64,000 nucleotides of DNA from Candidatus Ideonella esbjergensis (lineage in GTDB: Bacteria; Pseudomonadota; Gammaproteobacteria; Burkholderiales; Burkholderiaceae_C): the NCBI GenBank assembly GCA_016710065.1, contig JADJLP010000002.1:1-64000 (forward strand), read 5' to 3'. A program made the position numbers and the translations under genes. Of this stretch, positions 21,929-30,961 are shown in pieces. A model generated the notes under the pieces. It had not been told where the DNA came from. It did not search any database and worked only from the letters and a program-made list of their open reading frames with translations. Each line of letters starts with the position of its first letter. Position 1 is the first letter of the stretch.

Positions 21929-23239
21929 GTGGCAACCGCACCCAATCAGCTGGCCAAGACAGGCAAGTTCGGCGACCTGCGTCGCCGGCTGACCTTTCTG
22001 CTGCTCGCTCTGGTGGTCTATCGCATCGGTGCGCACATTCCTGTGCCGGGCATCAACCCGGACCAGCTGAAGGCGCTGTTCGAAGGCCAGCAAGGTGGCA
22101 TCCTGAGCATGTTCAACATGTTCTCGGGTGGTGCGATGGCCCGCTTCGCCGTTTTCGCGCTGGGCATCACACCCTACATTTCAGCGTCGATCATCATGCA
22201 GCTCATGGGCTATGTGATCCCCACGCTGGAAGCGCTGAAGAAAGAAGGCGAGTCGGGCCGTCGCAAGATCACGCAATACACGCGCTACGGCACGCTGTTG
22301 CTGGCAATTTTCCAGTCGCTGGGCATTGCCTTGGCTCTGGAGGGTTCGGCCGGCTTGGTGATCAACCCCGGCATGGGCTTCCGTATGACTGCGGTGGCCA
22401 GCTTGGTGGCGGGCACGATGTTCCTGATGTGGCTGGGTGAGCAGATCACCGAGCGCGGTCTGGGCAACGGTATCTCTATCCTGATCTTCGGCGGTATCGC
22501 TGCGGGCTTACCCGCTGCCATCGGCGGTCTGATTGAACTGGTTCGCACTGGTGCGATGAGCCCCTTCGTGAGCCTGATCATCATGGCGCTGGTGGTGGGT
22601 GTCACTTTTGCTGTGGTATTCGTGGAGCGAGGGCAGCGCAAGATTCTTGTTAACTATGCCAAGCGCCAGGTGGGTAACAAGGTCTATGGTGGCCAGTCGT
22701 CACACCTGCCGCTGAAGCTGAACATGTCGGGCGTGATCCCGCCAATCTTCGCGTCGTCCATCATCCTGCTGCCGGCCACCGTGGTGGGCTGGTTCGCCAC
22801 CGGTGAAGGCATGCGCTGGCTCAAAGACATCTCGGGTGCCCTGTCGCCGGGCCAGCCAATCTACGTGATGCTTTACGCCGCGATGATCGTGTTTTTCTGC
22901 TTCTTCTACACGGCCCTGGTGTTCAACAGCCGCGAGACTGCAGACAACCTGAAGAAGAGCGGCGCGTTCATTCCTGGTATCCGTCCGGGTGATCAAACGG
23001 CCAAGCACATTGACAAGATCCTCGCCCGCCTGACCTTGGCCGGCGCGATCTACATCACGCTGGTCTGCCTGCTGCCCGAGTTCCTGGTTTTGAAGTACAA
23101 CGTGCCGTTCTATTTTGGCGGCACCAGCCTGTTGATCATCGTGGTCGTCACGATGGACTTCTGGGCGCAAGTTCAGTCTTATGTGATGAGTCAGCAGTAT
23201 GAGTCTCTGCTGAAGAAGGCGAATTTCAAGGCCGGCTGA
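21929..23239 (+). CDS. secY: Protein translocase channel subunit SecY
   Basis: SecY, 436 residues, the ten-helix inner-membrane channel through which Sec substrates pass. The start is GTG, giving MATAPNQLAKTGKFGDLRRR. Conserved parts include the plug region after TM1, VIPTLEALKKEGESGRRKIT, and the cytosolic loop with QRKILVNYAKRQVG. The C-terminal tail ends SLLKKANFKAG. Its position after rplO is the standard spc operon arrangement. Confidence 0.98.
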   Translation: MATAPNQLAKTGKFGDLRRRLTFLLLALVVYRIGAHIPVPGINPDQLKALFEGQQGGILSMFNMFSGGAMARFAVFALGITPYISASIIMQLMGYVIPTLEALKKEGESGRRKITQYTRYGTLLLAIFQSLGIALALEGSAGLVINPGMGFRMTAVASLVAGTMFLMWLGEQITERGLGNGISILIFGGIAAGLPAAIGGLIELVRTGAMSPFVSLIIMALVVGVTFAVVFVERGQRKILVNYAKRQVGNKVYGGQSSHLPLKLNMSGVIPPIFASSIILLPATVVGWFATGEGMRWLKDISGALSPGQPIYVMLYAAMIVFFCFFYTALVFNSRETADNLKKSGAFIPGIRPGDQTAKHIDKILARLTLAGAIYITLVCLLPEFLVLKYNVPFYFGGTSLLIIVVVTMDFWAQVQSYVMSQQYESLLKKANFKAG

Positions 23240-23267
23240 TCAAAACAGTCGGTGGCTAAGCATAGAA

Positions 23268-23486
23268 ATGGCGAAAGACGACGTCATCCAAATGCAGGGA
23301 GAGATTCAAGAGAACCTCCCCAATGCCACGTTCCGGGTCAAACTCGAAAACGGGCATGTGGTTCTCGGACACATCTCAGGCAAGATGCGCATGCACTACA
23401 TACGCATCCTTCCCGGCGACAAGGTGACGGTGGAATTGACGCCATATGATTTGAGTCGGGCGCGGATCGTTTTCCGGGCAAAGTAA
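23268..23486 (+). CDS. infA: Translation initiation factor IF-1
   Basis: IF-1, 72 residues, an OB-fold protein occupying the ribosomal A-site during initiation. It reads MAKDDVIQMQGEIQENLPNA and ends with DLSRARIVFRAK. Located between secY and rpmJ, as is common in betaproteobacteria. There is no clear Shine-Dalgarno sequence. Confidence 0.98.
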   Translation: MAKDDVIQMQGEIQENLPNATFRVKLENGHVVLGHISGKMRMHYIRILPGDKVTVELTPYDLSRARIVFRAK

Positions 23487-23547
23487 AAGTGGTGAACGCG
23501 CGGGTGAACGCGCGCCCCAAAGCGTTGAATAGGTCAAGGAGAAGACG

Positions 23548-23661
23548 ATGAAAGTCTCTGCATCGGTCAAGAAAATGTGCCGCAACTGCAAGATCATCCG
23601 CCGCAACGGTGTGGTGCGTGTGATCTGCACCGACCCCCGCCACAAGCAGCGGCAGGGTTGA
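23548..23661 (+). CDS. rpmJ: Ribosomal protein L36
   Basis: L36, 37 residues. It begins MKVSASVKKMCRNCKIIRRN and continues through an ICTDPRHKQRQG end. The zinc ribbon is complete (Cys11, Cys14, Cys27 and His32), so it is the zinc-binding form. AAGGAGAAG precedes the ATG. It sits between infA and rpsM. Confidence 0.96.
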   Translation: MKVSASVKKMCRNCKIIRRNGVVRVICTDPRHKQRQG

Positions 23662-23698
23662 GCGGGTACACGCTTAAGAGCGAATCGAAGGAAGCACA

Positions 23699-24064
23699 AT
23701 GGCACGTATTGCTGGTATCAACATTCCGCCGCAAAAGCACGCGGAAATTGGCCTGACCTACATCTACGGCATCGGCCGTACGACGGCGCAGAAGATCTGC
23801 GAGGCGGTCGGCATCCCCTTCTCCAAGAAGATCAAGGATCTGACCGACGGCGACCTGGAAAAGATCCGGGAAGAAGTGGGCAAGCTGACGATCGAAGGCG
23901 ATCTGCGTCGCGAAACCTCGATCAACATCAAGCGTCTGATGGACCTGGGTTGCTATCGCGGCTTCCGCCATCGCCGTGGCCTGCCGATGCGCGGCCAGCG
24001 CACCCGCACCAACGCCCGCACCCGCAAGGGCCCGCGCAAGGGCGCCGCTGCGCTGAAGAAATAA
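23699..24064 (+). CDS. rpsM: Ribosomal protein S13
   Basis: S13, 121 residues, in the 30S head, forming bridges to L5 and contacting the P-site tRNA. It begins MARIAGINIPPQKHAEIGLT and ends with the basic tail RTNARTRKGPRKGAAALKK. It starts the alpha-type gene group. Confidence 0.98.
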   Translation: MARIAGINIPPQKHAEIGLTYIYGIGRTTAQKICEAVGIPFSKKIKDLTDGDLEKIREEVGKLTIEGDLRRETSINIKRLMDLGCYRGFRHRRGLPMRGQRTRTNARTRKGPRKGAAALKK

Positions 24065-24094
24065 GCCAGCCGTTTCACGTCAAGAGTACAAAAC

Positions 24095-24499
24095 ATGGCC
24101 AAGTCACCCGCCAATACCGCCGCCCGGCGTGTCAGCAAGAAGATCCGCAAGAACATTGCGGACGGCATTGCACACGTCCACGCGTCGTTCAACAACACCA
24201 TCATCACCATCACCGATCGTCAGGGCGGCGCGCTGTCCTGGGCTTCGTCGGGTGGTCAGGGTTTCAAGGGTTCGCGCAAGTCGACCCCGTTTGCCGCCCA
24301 GGTTGCCGCTGAAGTGGCTGGCCGTGCTGCCCAAGAGCAAGGCATCAAGAACCTGGACGTGCGGATCAAGGGCCCGGGCCCTGGCCGTGAGTCGTCGGTG
24401 CGTGCCCTGGCTTCGCTGGGCATCCGCATCAACTCGATCTCGGACATCACCCCGATCCCGCACAACGGCTGCCGCCCGCAAAAGCGTCGCCGTATCTGA
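24095..24499 (+). CDS. rpsK: Ribosomal protein S11
   Basis: S11, 134 residues, on the 30S platform. Family blocks include IAHVHASFNNTIITITDRQG, GFKGSRKSTPFAAQVAAE and TPIPHNGCRPQKRRRI at the end. A 191-base gap follows before rpsD. Confidence 0.98.
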   Translation: MAKSPANTAARRVSKKIRKNIADGIAHVHASFNNTIITITDRQGGALSWASSGGQGFKGSRKSTPFAAQVAAEVAGRAAQEQGIKNLDVRIKGPGPGRESSVRALASLGIRINSISDITPIPHNGCRPQKRRRI

Positions 24500-24521
24500 T
24501 CGGTACGGGGCGCATTAGCCC

Positions 24522-24530
24522 TGCTACAAT
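24522..24530 (+). promoter_or_regulatory. Extended -10 promoter for rpsD-rpoA-rplQ
   Basis: TGCTACAAT is an extended -10 element (TGn plus TACAAT) in the 191-base rpsK-rpsD gap. No good -35 lies 17 bases upstream, consistent with an extended -10 promoter. In E. coli S4 represses this operon through an RNA pseudoknot. The long leader here (about 160 bases) leaves room for one, but I did not identify it. Confidence 0.5.
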
Positions 24531-24690
24531 CGAGAGTTTCCCCAAGCCGGCGATGGTGCAGTCCATCAGCCGGCCATTTTGACTCCAAGCCCACCGTCTG
24601 AGCGTTTTTAAAGTACTCGCCAGACTCGCGCACAACCCGCTGCCCCCGGGCACGGATGCAAAGCGTCAGATCATCTCCAAGGAAAGCAAC

Positions 24691-25314
24691 GTGGCACGTT
24701 ACCTCGGCCCCAAGGCCAAACTTTCTCGCCGTGAAGGCACCGACCTTTTCCTGAAGAGCGCCCGCCGCGCCATCAGCGACAAGGCCAAGTTCGAATCCAA
24801 GCCTGGCCAACACGGCCGCACCTCGGGTTCGCGCACCTCCGACTTCGGTCTGCAGCTGCGTGAAAAGCAGAAGGTCAAGCGCATGTACGGCATTCTGGAG
24901 CGTCAGTTCCGCCGCTACTTCGCAGAAGCCGACCGCCGCAAGGGCAGCACCGGTGCCAACCTGCTGTCGCTGCTGGAATCGCGCCTCGACAACGTCGTCT
25001 ATCGCATGGGCTTTGGCTCGACCCGCGCGGAAGCCCGCCAGCTGGTGTCGCACAAAGCGCTGACCGTGAACGGCGTGGTCGTGAACATCCCGTCCTACCA
25101 GGTGCAAGCCGGTGACTTGATCGCGATGCGCGAAAAGTCGAAGAAGCAGCTGCGCGTGGTTGACGCGCTGAAGCTGGCTGAATCGATCGGCCTGCCCGAC
25201 TGGGTGAGCGTTGACGCCACCAAGCTTGAAGGAACCTTCAAGAAGGTTCCGGACCGCGACCAGTTCGGCGCCGAGATCAACGAATCGCTGATCGTCGAGT
25301 TGTACTCGCGTTGA
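24691..25314 (+). CDS. rpsD: Ribosomal protein S4
   Basis: S4, 207 residues, a primary 16S rRNA binder and fidelity protein. It uses a GTG start (MARYLGPKAKLSRREGTDLF) after CCAAGGAAAGCAAC. The S4 RNA-binding domain is clear (RLDNVVYRMGFGSTRAEARQ). The N-terminal zinc-type cysteines are absent, as in most proteobacteria. It is set apart from rpsK by a promoter-bearing gap. Confidence 0.98.
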   Translation: MARYLGPKAKLSRREGTDLFLKSARRAISDKAKFESKPGQHGRTSGSRTSDFGLQLREKQKVKRMYGILERQFRRYFAEADRRKGSTGANLLSLLESRLDNVVYRMGFGSTRAEARQLVSHKALTVNGVVVNIPSYQVQAGDLIAMREKSKKQLRVVDALKLAESIGLPDWVSVDATKLEGTFKKVPDRDQFGAEINESLIVELYSR

Positions 25315-25459
25315 TGAGATTCAGGTTCGGGTCGCCTGAGGGCGCCCGGGCCGCCGCCGCTGCGGTATGCCGGACCTGCAGCGCGAGAGATGTTTCCGGC
25401 GTGGTCCGTCAGCCTTATCGGTGTAACGAGCCGAGGGTATTGAGAGGAACAGGACTTAC

Positions 25460-26449
25460 ATGCAAACCAATCTGCTGAAACCCAAAGCCATCGTTGCGGA
25501 ACCCCTGGGCGGTCACCGCGCCAAGGTCACGCTGGAGCCGTTCGAGCGTGGCTACGGCCACACGCTGGGCAACGCCCTGCGCCGCGTTCTGCTGTCGTCG
25601 ATGGTGGGCTATGCACCGACCGAAGTCACCATCGCTGGCGTACTGCACGAGTACTCCACCATCGACGGCGTGGCCGAAGATGTGGTGCACATCATGCTGA
25701 ACCTCAAGGGCGTGGTCTTCCGTCTGCACAACCGCGACGAAGTCACCCTGGTGCTGCGCAAGGAGGGCGAAGGCCCTGTCACCGCGGCCGACATCCAGAC
25801 CCCCCACGACGTGGAAGTGGTCAACCCCGAGCACGTCATCGCCAACCTGGCGCATGGCGGCAAGCTCGACATGCAGATCAAGGTTGAAAAGGGCCGCGGC
25901 TATGTGCCGGGCAACCTGCGTCGCTTTGGCGATGAGCCCACCAAGTCGATCGGCCGCATCGTGCTCGACGCCTCGTTCTCGCCGGTTCGCCGCGTGAGCT
26001 ATGCCGTTGAGAACGCCCGTGTCGAACAGCGCACCGACCTCGACAAGCTGGTCATGGAAATCGAAACCAACGGCGCCATCTCGCCCGAGGAAGCCATCCG
26101 TGCCTCGGCCAAGATCCTGGTGGAACAGCTGGCCGTGTTCGCCCAGCTCGACGCTGGTGATGTTATCGGTGGTGGCGAATCCGCCGCGCGTCCTGGCAAG
26201 GTCTTCGACCCCATCCTGCTGCGCCCCGTGGACGAGCTCGAACTCACCGTGCGTTCGGCCAACTGCCTGAAGGCCGAGAACATCTACTACATCGGCGACC
26301 TGATCCAGCGCACCGAAACCGAGCTGCTCAAGACGCCGAACCTGGGCCGCAAGTCCCTCAACGAAATCAAGGAAGTGCTGGCCTCGCGTGGCCTGACCCT
26401 GGGTGCCCGTCTGGAAGACTGGCCGCCCCAAGGTCTGGACAAGCGCTGA
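25460..26449 (+). CDS. rpoA: RNA polymerase alpha subunit
   Basis: Alpha subunit of RNA polymerase, 329 residues. The N-terminal dimerisation domain (EPFERGYGHTLGNALRRVLL) is followed by a linker and the C-terminal domain that binds UP elements and activators (TPNLGRKSLNEIKEVLASRG). A 145-base gap separates it from rpsD; no gene or clear promoter is seen there. Confidence 0.99.
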   Translation: MQTNLLKPKAIVAEPLGGHRAKVTLEPFERGYGHTLGNALRRVLLSSMVGYAPTEVTIAGVLHEYSTIDGVAEDVVHIMLNLKGVVFRLHNRDEVTLVLRKEGEGPVTAADIQTPHDVEVVNPEHVIANLAHGGKLDMQIKVEKGRGYVPGNLRRFGDEPTKSIGRIVLDASFSPVRRVSYAVENARVEQRTDLDKLVMEIETNGAISPEEAIRASAKILVEQLAVFAQLDAGDVIGGGESAARPGKVFDPILLRPVDELELTVRSANCLKAENIYYIGDLIQRTETELLKTPNLGRKSLNEIKEVLASRGLTLGARLEDWPPQGLDKR

Positions 26450-26571
26450 GTCCTGCGCTGATCTGAACGCCCGGCGCTTGCAGTGCCGGGCACCAACCAC
26501 AGCCACGATAGGCTGGAGTGCACACCCTGGTACCTGACACGGCCAGGGTTCAATAACGAAAGGAAAGCACC

Positions 26572-26964
26572 ATGCGTCACCGTCACGGTCTCCGCAAACT
26601 CAACCGCACCAGCGAGCATCGCCAAGCCATGCTGCGCAACATGTGCGTCTCGCTGCTCAACCACGAAGCGATCAAGACCACGGTCCCCAAGGCCAAGGAA
26701 CTGCGCCGCGTCGTCGAGCCGCTGATCACCCTGGCCAAGGAAGCCACCGTCGCCAATCGTCGCCTGGCCTTCGCCCGCCTGCGTGACCGCGATGTGGTCA
26801 CCAAGCTGTTCAACGAACTGGGCCCGCGCTACGCCGCGCGTCCGGGCGGCTACACCCGCATCCTTAAGATGGGCTTCCGCGTGGGCGACAACGCCCCCAT
26901 GGCCTTCGTGGAGCTGGTGGATCGCCCTGAAGTGGCCGCCGAAGCTGCTCCGACCGCTGAATAA
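26572..26964 (+). CDS. rplQ: Ribosomal protein L17
   Basis: L17, 130 residues, near the tunnel exit. It begins MRHRHGLRKLNRTSEHRQAM and contains RYAARPGGYTRILKMGFRVG. It has a GAAAGGAAAG ribosome-binding site, and is the last gene of the ribosomal block, followed by a strong terminator. Confidence 0.98.
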   Translation: MRHRHGLRKLNRTSEHRQAMLRNMCVSLLNHEAIKTTVPKAKELRRVVEPLITLAKEATVANRRLAFARLRDRDVVTKLFNELGPRYAARPGGYTRILKMGFRVGDNAPMAFVELVDRPEVAAEAAPTAE

Positions 26965-27006
26965 GGCGCCACGCCTTCTGGCTGCACCTTGGTGCGCGCT
27001 ACCCCC

Positions 27007-27031
27007 AAGGCCAGCATTTGCTGGCCTTTTT
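27007..27031 (+). terminator. Terminator after rplQ
   Basis: AAGGCCAGC (27007-27015) pairs perfectly with GCTGGCCTT (27020-27028) around a four-base loop, followed by T (five in all). A textbook intrinsic terminator closing the rpsD-rpoA-rplQ transcript. Confidence 0.92.
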
Positions 27032-27114
27032 CATGGTGCGCCAGACACGGGCGCACTCCTGCCCAGATGCCCCGCGCTGGAACTGACCAGGCGCTTCCGG
27101 GTCACAATCTGACC

Positions 27115-28911
27115 ATGATGCTGATGTCCACCAGGTTTCTGAGCGCCGTCTGGCGAGGCTTGTTTGCGCTGTTGATGCTGGGGATGCCTCTCGCACATGC
27201 CGCCGACTTCATGGAGCCCGAGAAGGCCTTCGTGGTCTCGGCCGAAGCCCTGGCGCCAAATGCGGTGGAGGTGCGCTTTGCCATTGCCGACGGCTATTAC
27301 CTGTACCGCGACAAGTTCAAGATCGTCACCACCACCGGCACACTGGGCGAGGCGCAGTTCCCGAAGGGCAAGGTCAAGTACGACGAAACCTTCCAGAAAG
27401 ACGTCGAGACCTTTCGCGGTGACATGCGCATCCGCGTGCCGCTCACCACGTCCCCGGCCGACGGCCATGTGCAGCTGGATGTGACCTCGCAGGGCTGTGC
27501 CGATGCCGGTCTGTGCTATCCACCCATGACCCAGCAGGTGAGCGTGCGCCTTCCCGCCGCCGGCGGGGCGCCAGATCAAAGCACCAACTCAGCTGCGGCG
27601 GCCCCCAAAGCTGTCCTCACCGACAGCAGCGCAGTCGAGCGCGTGCTGCGTGGCGGCTCGTGGTGGACCGCCATCGGCGCCTTTTTCGTGATGGGCCTGC
27701 TGCTGTCGTTCACGCCCTGCGTGCTGCCCATGCTGCCCATCCTCTCGTCCATCATCGCGGGTGGCGGCGAGGTCTCGCGCCGGCGTGGCCTGTTGCTGGC
27801 CGTGGCCTATTCACTGGGCATGGCCATGGTCTACACCGCCTTGGGCGTGGCGGCGGGGCTGGCGGGTGAAGGCCTGGCGGCCGCCATGCAGAAGCCCTGG
27901 GTGCTGAGCAGCTTTGCGCTGTTGCTGGCGGCGTTCTCGCTCTCGATGTTCGACGTGTACGAGTTGCGCCTGCCGCACGCTTTGTCCAACCACCTGCACG
28001 GGGCGTCCAGCCAATTGCCTGGCGGCAAGTTCATCGGCGTGTTCCTGATGGGCGGGCTGTCGGCGCTGATCGTCAGCCCCTGCATCACTGCGCCGCTGGC
28101 CGGCGCGCTGGTCTTCCTCAGCCAGACCCGTGATGTGAGCTTGGGTGGTTCTGCGCTGTTTGCGATGGCCATGGGCATGAGCGTGCCGTTGCTGGCGCTG
28201 GGCGCTTCAGCCGGTGCCTGGCTGCCCAAGTCGGGCGGCTGGATGAACGTGGTCAAGCACTTCTTCGGCTTGCTGCTGCTGGCCGTGGCCATGTGGGTGG
28301 TGCAACCGGTGCTGCCGGCCTGGGCGGTGCTGTCGGGCTGGGGCGCGCTGCTTCTGGTCACCGGCTTCATGCTGCGGCCCTTTGATGCCAACCCCCACAG
28401 TGCTGCGCCGCGCGTGTGGCTGCAACGCGCCGCTGGCGTGGCGGCCCTGGCGTTGGGCGTGATGCAGCTGGCCGGCGCTGCTGCAGGCGCGCGCGATCCG
28501 CTGCAACCGCTGGCGCCGTTGGCGAGCGGCGCAGGCCCGGCAGCCCATGCGTCGGCGCTGCCCTTCATGCCTGTGCGCAGTGTGGCCGAACTGGACGCCG
28601 TGCTGGCCAGCGCCACCGGCCCGGTGATGCTGGACTTCTATGCCGACTGGTGCGTGTCGTGCAAGGAGATGGAGCGCTTCACCTTCCAGGATGCCGCCGT
28701 GCGCGAGCGCCTGGGCCGTGCCACCCTGCTCAAGGCCGACGTGACAGCCAACTCGGCCGACGACAAGGCCCTTCTGCAGCGCTTTGGCCTCTTCGGCCCG
28801 CCGGGCACGTTGTTCTTCGACGTCAAGGGCCAGGAGCTGACCAAGCTGCGCGTGGTGGGCTTTGTAGCCGCGCGCGAATTCGAGCAAACGCTGCAAGCAG
28901 CAGGCCTGTGA
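27115..28911 (+). CDS. dsbD: Thiol:disulfide interchange protein DsbD
   Basis: DsbD, 598 residues, carries electrons from cytoplasmic thioredoxin to periplasmic thiol proteins. After a signal peptide (hydrophobic segment ending PLAHA), the alpha domain has its redox pair Cys128 and Cys134 (GCADAGLCYPP). The eight-helix membrane domain carries its own cysteines in SFTPCVLPMLP and IVSPCITAPL. The C-terminal thioredoxin-like domain has the active site WCVSC (Cys513 and Cys516). All three redox pairs are present. The start is one of three close ATGs (27115, 27118, 27124). It follows the ribosomal terminator and precedes the T6SS genes; a direct functional link is not implied. Confidence 0.95.
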   Translation: MMLMSTRFLSAVWRGLFALLMLGMPLAHAADFMEPEKAFVVSAEALAPNAVEVRFAIADGYYLYRDKFKIVTTTGTLGEAQFPKGKVKYDETFQKDVETFRGDMRIRVPLTTSPADGHVQLDVTSQGCADAGLCYPPMTQQVSVRLPAAGGAPDQSTNSAAAAPKAVLTDSSAVERVLRGGSWWTAIGAFFVMGLLLSFTPCVLPMLPILSSIIAGGGEVSRRRGLLLAVAYSLGMAMVYTALGVAAGLAGEGLAAAMQKPWVLSSFALLLAAFSLSMFDVYELRLPHALSNHLHGASSQLPGGKFIGVFLMGGLSALIVSPCITAPLAGALVFLSQTRDVSLGGSALFAMAMGMSVPLLALGASAGAWLPKSGGWMNVVKHFFGLLLLAVAMWVVQPVLPAWAVLSGWGALLLVTGFMLRPFDANPHSAAPRVWLQRAAGVAALALGVMQLAGAAAGARDPLQPLAPLASGAGPAAHASALPFMPVRSVAELDAVLASATGPVMLDFYADWCVSCKEMERFTFQDAAVRERLGRATLLKADVTANSADDKALLQRFGLFGPPGTLFFDVKGQELTKLRVVGFVAAREFEQTLQAAGL

Positions 28912-29048
28912 ACGCGGCGGCGGGAGCCGCTGCCAACGGGGCCCGACCCGTGCCCGACATCACTTTGGTCGTGTGCGCCGGATTACCTAAGTCACGCTGA
29001 GCTGGGCCGCTCGCTGTTTATTCTTCGTCGTATCGACAGGAGTGAACC

Positions 29049-29585
29049 GTGACACCTGAACACGCGCGCGCCCAGACTCGGGCTCCGGCACCGGCCACAC
29101 GCCGCCTGGCACTGACCCGCCGGGTGGTTTCCGTGCTGCTGGTGGGCGGGTTGGCCGCTTGCTCCACGCTCTCCAACATCTCGCCTTTCAAACCATCGGC
29201 CGCCAGCCTGGCCGCCACCATCCAAGCGGCCGCCGATCTGAACCCCAGCGTTTCGCAGCGCCCCTCGCCACTGCGCGTGCGGGTCTACGAGCTGAAATCG
29301 GCCACCGCCTTCAACCAAGCCGATTTCATGTCGCTCTATCAGGGCGACCAGGCCGCGCTGGGGGCCGATCTGGTCTCGCGCGAGGAGCTGATGCTGCAGC
29401 CCGGCGAAAGCCGCCCGTTGAACAAGGCCCTGGCTCCCGACACCCGCTTCCTGGGCATCGTGGCCGTCTACCGCGACCTGGAGCGCGCCACCTGGCGCAC
29501 CACGGTGGCCATCAAGCCGGGCACCCAGCACAAGCTCGACATCCGCGCCGAGCGCCTGGCCGTGACGGTCAAGCCGCGCCCCTGA
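29049..29585 (+). CDS. tssJ: T6SS outer-membrane lipoprotein TssJ
   Basis: TssJ, 178 residues, anchors the T6SS envelope complex in the outer membrane and binds TssM. A lipoprotein signal peptide with lipobox LAAC places the lipidated cysteine at position 38. The mature part has the TssJ beta-sandwich pattern, with LRVRVYELKSATAFNQADFM and a loop with FLGIVAVYRDLERATWR. It starts at GTG after CAGGAGTGAACC. It is the first gene of the plus-strand run tssJ-tssK-tssL-tssM-tagF. The 137-base gap after dsbD should hold its promoter, but no strong consensus is visible. Confidence 0.9.
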   Translation: MTPEHARAQTRAPAPATRRLALTRRVVSVLLVGGLAACSTLSNISPFKPSAASLAATIQAAADLNPSVSQRPSPLRVRVYELKSATAFNQADFMSLYQGDQAALGADLVSREELMLQPGESRPLNKALAPDTRFLGIVAVYRDLERATWRTTVAIKPGTQHKLDIRAERLAVTVKPRP

Positions 29586-29609
29586 GCACACCCCACCACA
29601 CGGCACACG

Positions 29610-30947
29610 ATGACCTTGAGCCACCGCGTCATTTGGTCGCAGGGCATGTACCTGCAGCCTCACCACTTCCAGCAGGAAGGCCGCTATGTCGATCGCCTGA
29701 TTGACGCCCGCGTGCGTGCCGGCCAGCCCTGTGCCTGGGGCTTCGACGAACTGGTGCTGGACGAGGCTCAGCTTGCCATGGGCCGGTTGGCCATCGTGCG
29801 GGCTCGCGGCGTGATGCCCGATGGCACGCCGCTGTCCATCCCCGACATCGACGCCGCCCCTCCCCCGCTCAACGTGGCCGCCGACCACCAGAACGAAGTG
29901 GTCTACCTGGCCGTGCCGCTGGCCCGTGCCGGTGTGACCGAGGTCGACTTTGGCGATGGCCAGGCCGACGGCGCCTGCCGCTACAGCGTGGTGGACGCCG
30001 CCCTGCGCGACCACGCCAACGCAGCCGATGACCCCGAGCCCATCCAGCTGGGTGCGCCGCAATGGCAACTGCTGCGCCAGCGCGACGCCACTGACGCGCT
30101 GGCACTGCTGGGCGTGGCGCGCGTCATCGAGCGCCGCCCCGACGGCCAGCTGATGCTGGACCGCAGCTACCTGGCGCCGCAAACCCGCATCGAGGCCACC
30201 GGCCAGCTCTCGGCCACGGCCTCGCTGTTGCACGGTCTGGTGCAGCAGCGCGCCCAGACCCTGGCCTCGCAGATGGGCCAACTCGGCAATGGCGTCTCGG
30301 AAGTGGCCGATTTCATGATGCTGCAGTTGCTCAACCGCAGCGAGCCGGTGCTGCGCCAGTTTGCCGGTGGGCCCAGCGTGCATCCCTGGTTCTTCTACCT
30401 CGCGCTGCTGCAACTGGCTGGCGAGATGTCCACTTTCTCGGGCGCCGGCCGCCTGCCGCGCGAATACCCGGCGTACGACCACAGCGACCTGCAGAACGTG
30501 TTCTCGGCCGTGGTGCTCGACCTGCGCGATTTCCTCTCCGCCGTGGTGCAGCGCCATGCCGAGCAGATCGAGCTGGTGGACCGCAGCCACGGCGTGCGCA
30601 CAGCCGTGGTGGCCGACGTCGAATTGCTGCGCAGCGCCGGCTTTGTGCTGGCCGTGCGTGCGCAACTGCCCGTGGAGCAATTGCGCACGCGCTTCGTGGC
30701 CCAGACCAAGCTGGGCCCGGTAGACCGCATCAAGGATCTGGTGAACCTGCAACTGCCCGGCATCGCGCTGCGCAGCCTGCCGGTGGCGCCGCGCCAGCTG
30801 CCGTACCACGCGGGCAGCCTGTACTTCGACATCGAGCGCCAGGGCGAACTGTGGAAGCAACTGGAGCGCAGCGGCAGCCTGGCCATGCACGTGGCGGGGG
30901 ATTTCCCGGGCCTGGAGCTTGAACTCTGGGCTGTGCGCCAAGCCTGA
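29610..30947 (+). CDS. tssK: T6SS baseplate protein TssK
   Basis: TssK, 445 residues, the trimeric baseplate component that links the wedge proteins to the TssL-TssM membrane complex. The hallmark N-terminus is present (VIWSQGMYLQPHHFQQEGRY), and the C-terminal domain ends GDFPGLELELWAVRQA. Length is typical. It starts 24 bases after tssJ, and tssL follows after 14 bases. The family (ImpJ/VasE) is unambiguous. Confidence 0.96.
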   Translation: MTLSHRVIWSQGMYLQPHHFQQEGRYVDRLIDARVRAGQPCAWGFDELVLDEAQLAMGRLAIVRARGVMPDGTPLSIPDIDAAPPPLNVAADHQNEVVYLAVPLARAGVTEVDFGDGQADGACRYSVVDAALRDHANAADDPEPIQLGAPQWQLLRQRDATDALALLGVARVIERRPDGQLMLDRSYLAPQTRIEATGQLSATASLLHGLVQQRAQTLASQMGQLGNGVSEVADFMMLQLLNRSEPVLRQFAGGPSVHPWFFYLALLQLAGEMSTFSGAGRLPREYPAYDHSDLQNVFSAVVLDLRDFLSAVVQRHAEQIELVDRSHGVRTAVVADVELLRSAGFVLAVRAQLPVEQLRTRFVAQTKLGPVDRIKDLVNLQLPGIALRSLPVAPRQLPYHAGSLYFDIERQGELWKQLERSGSLAMHVAGDFPGLELELWAVRQA

Positions 30948-30961
30948 AAGCCAGAAGCACC

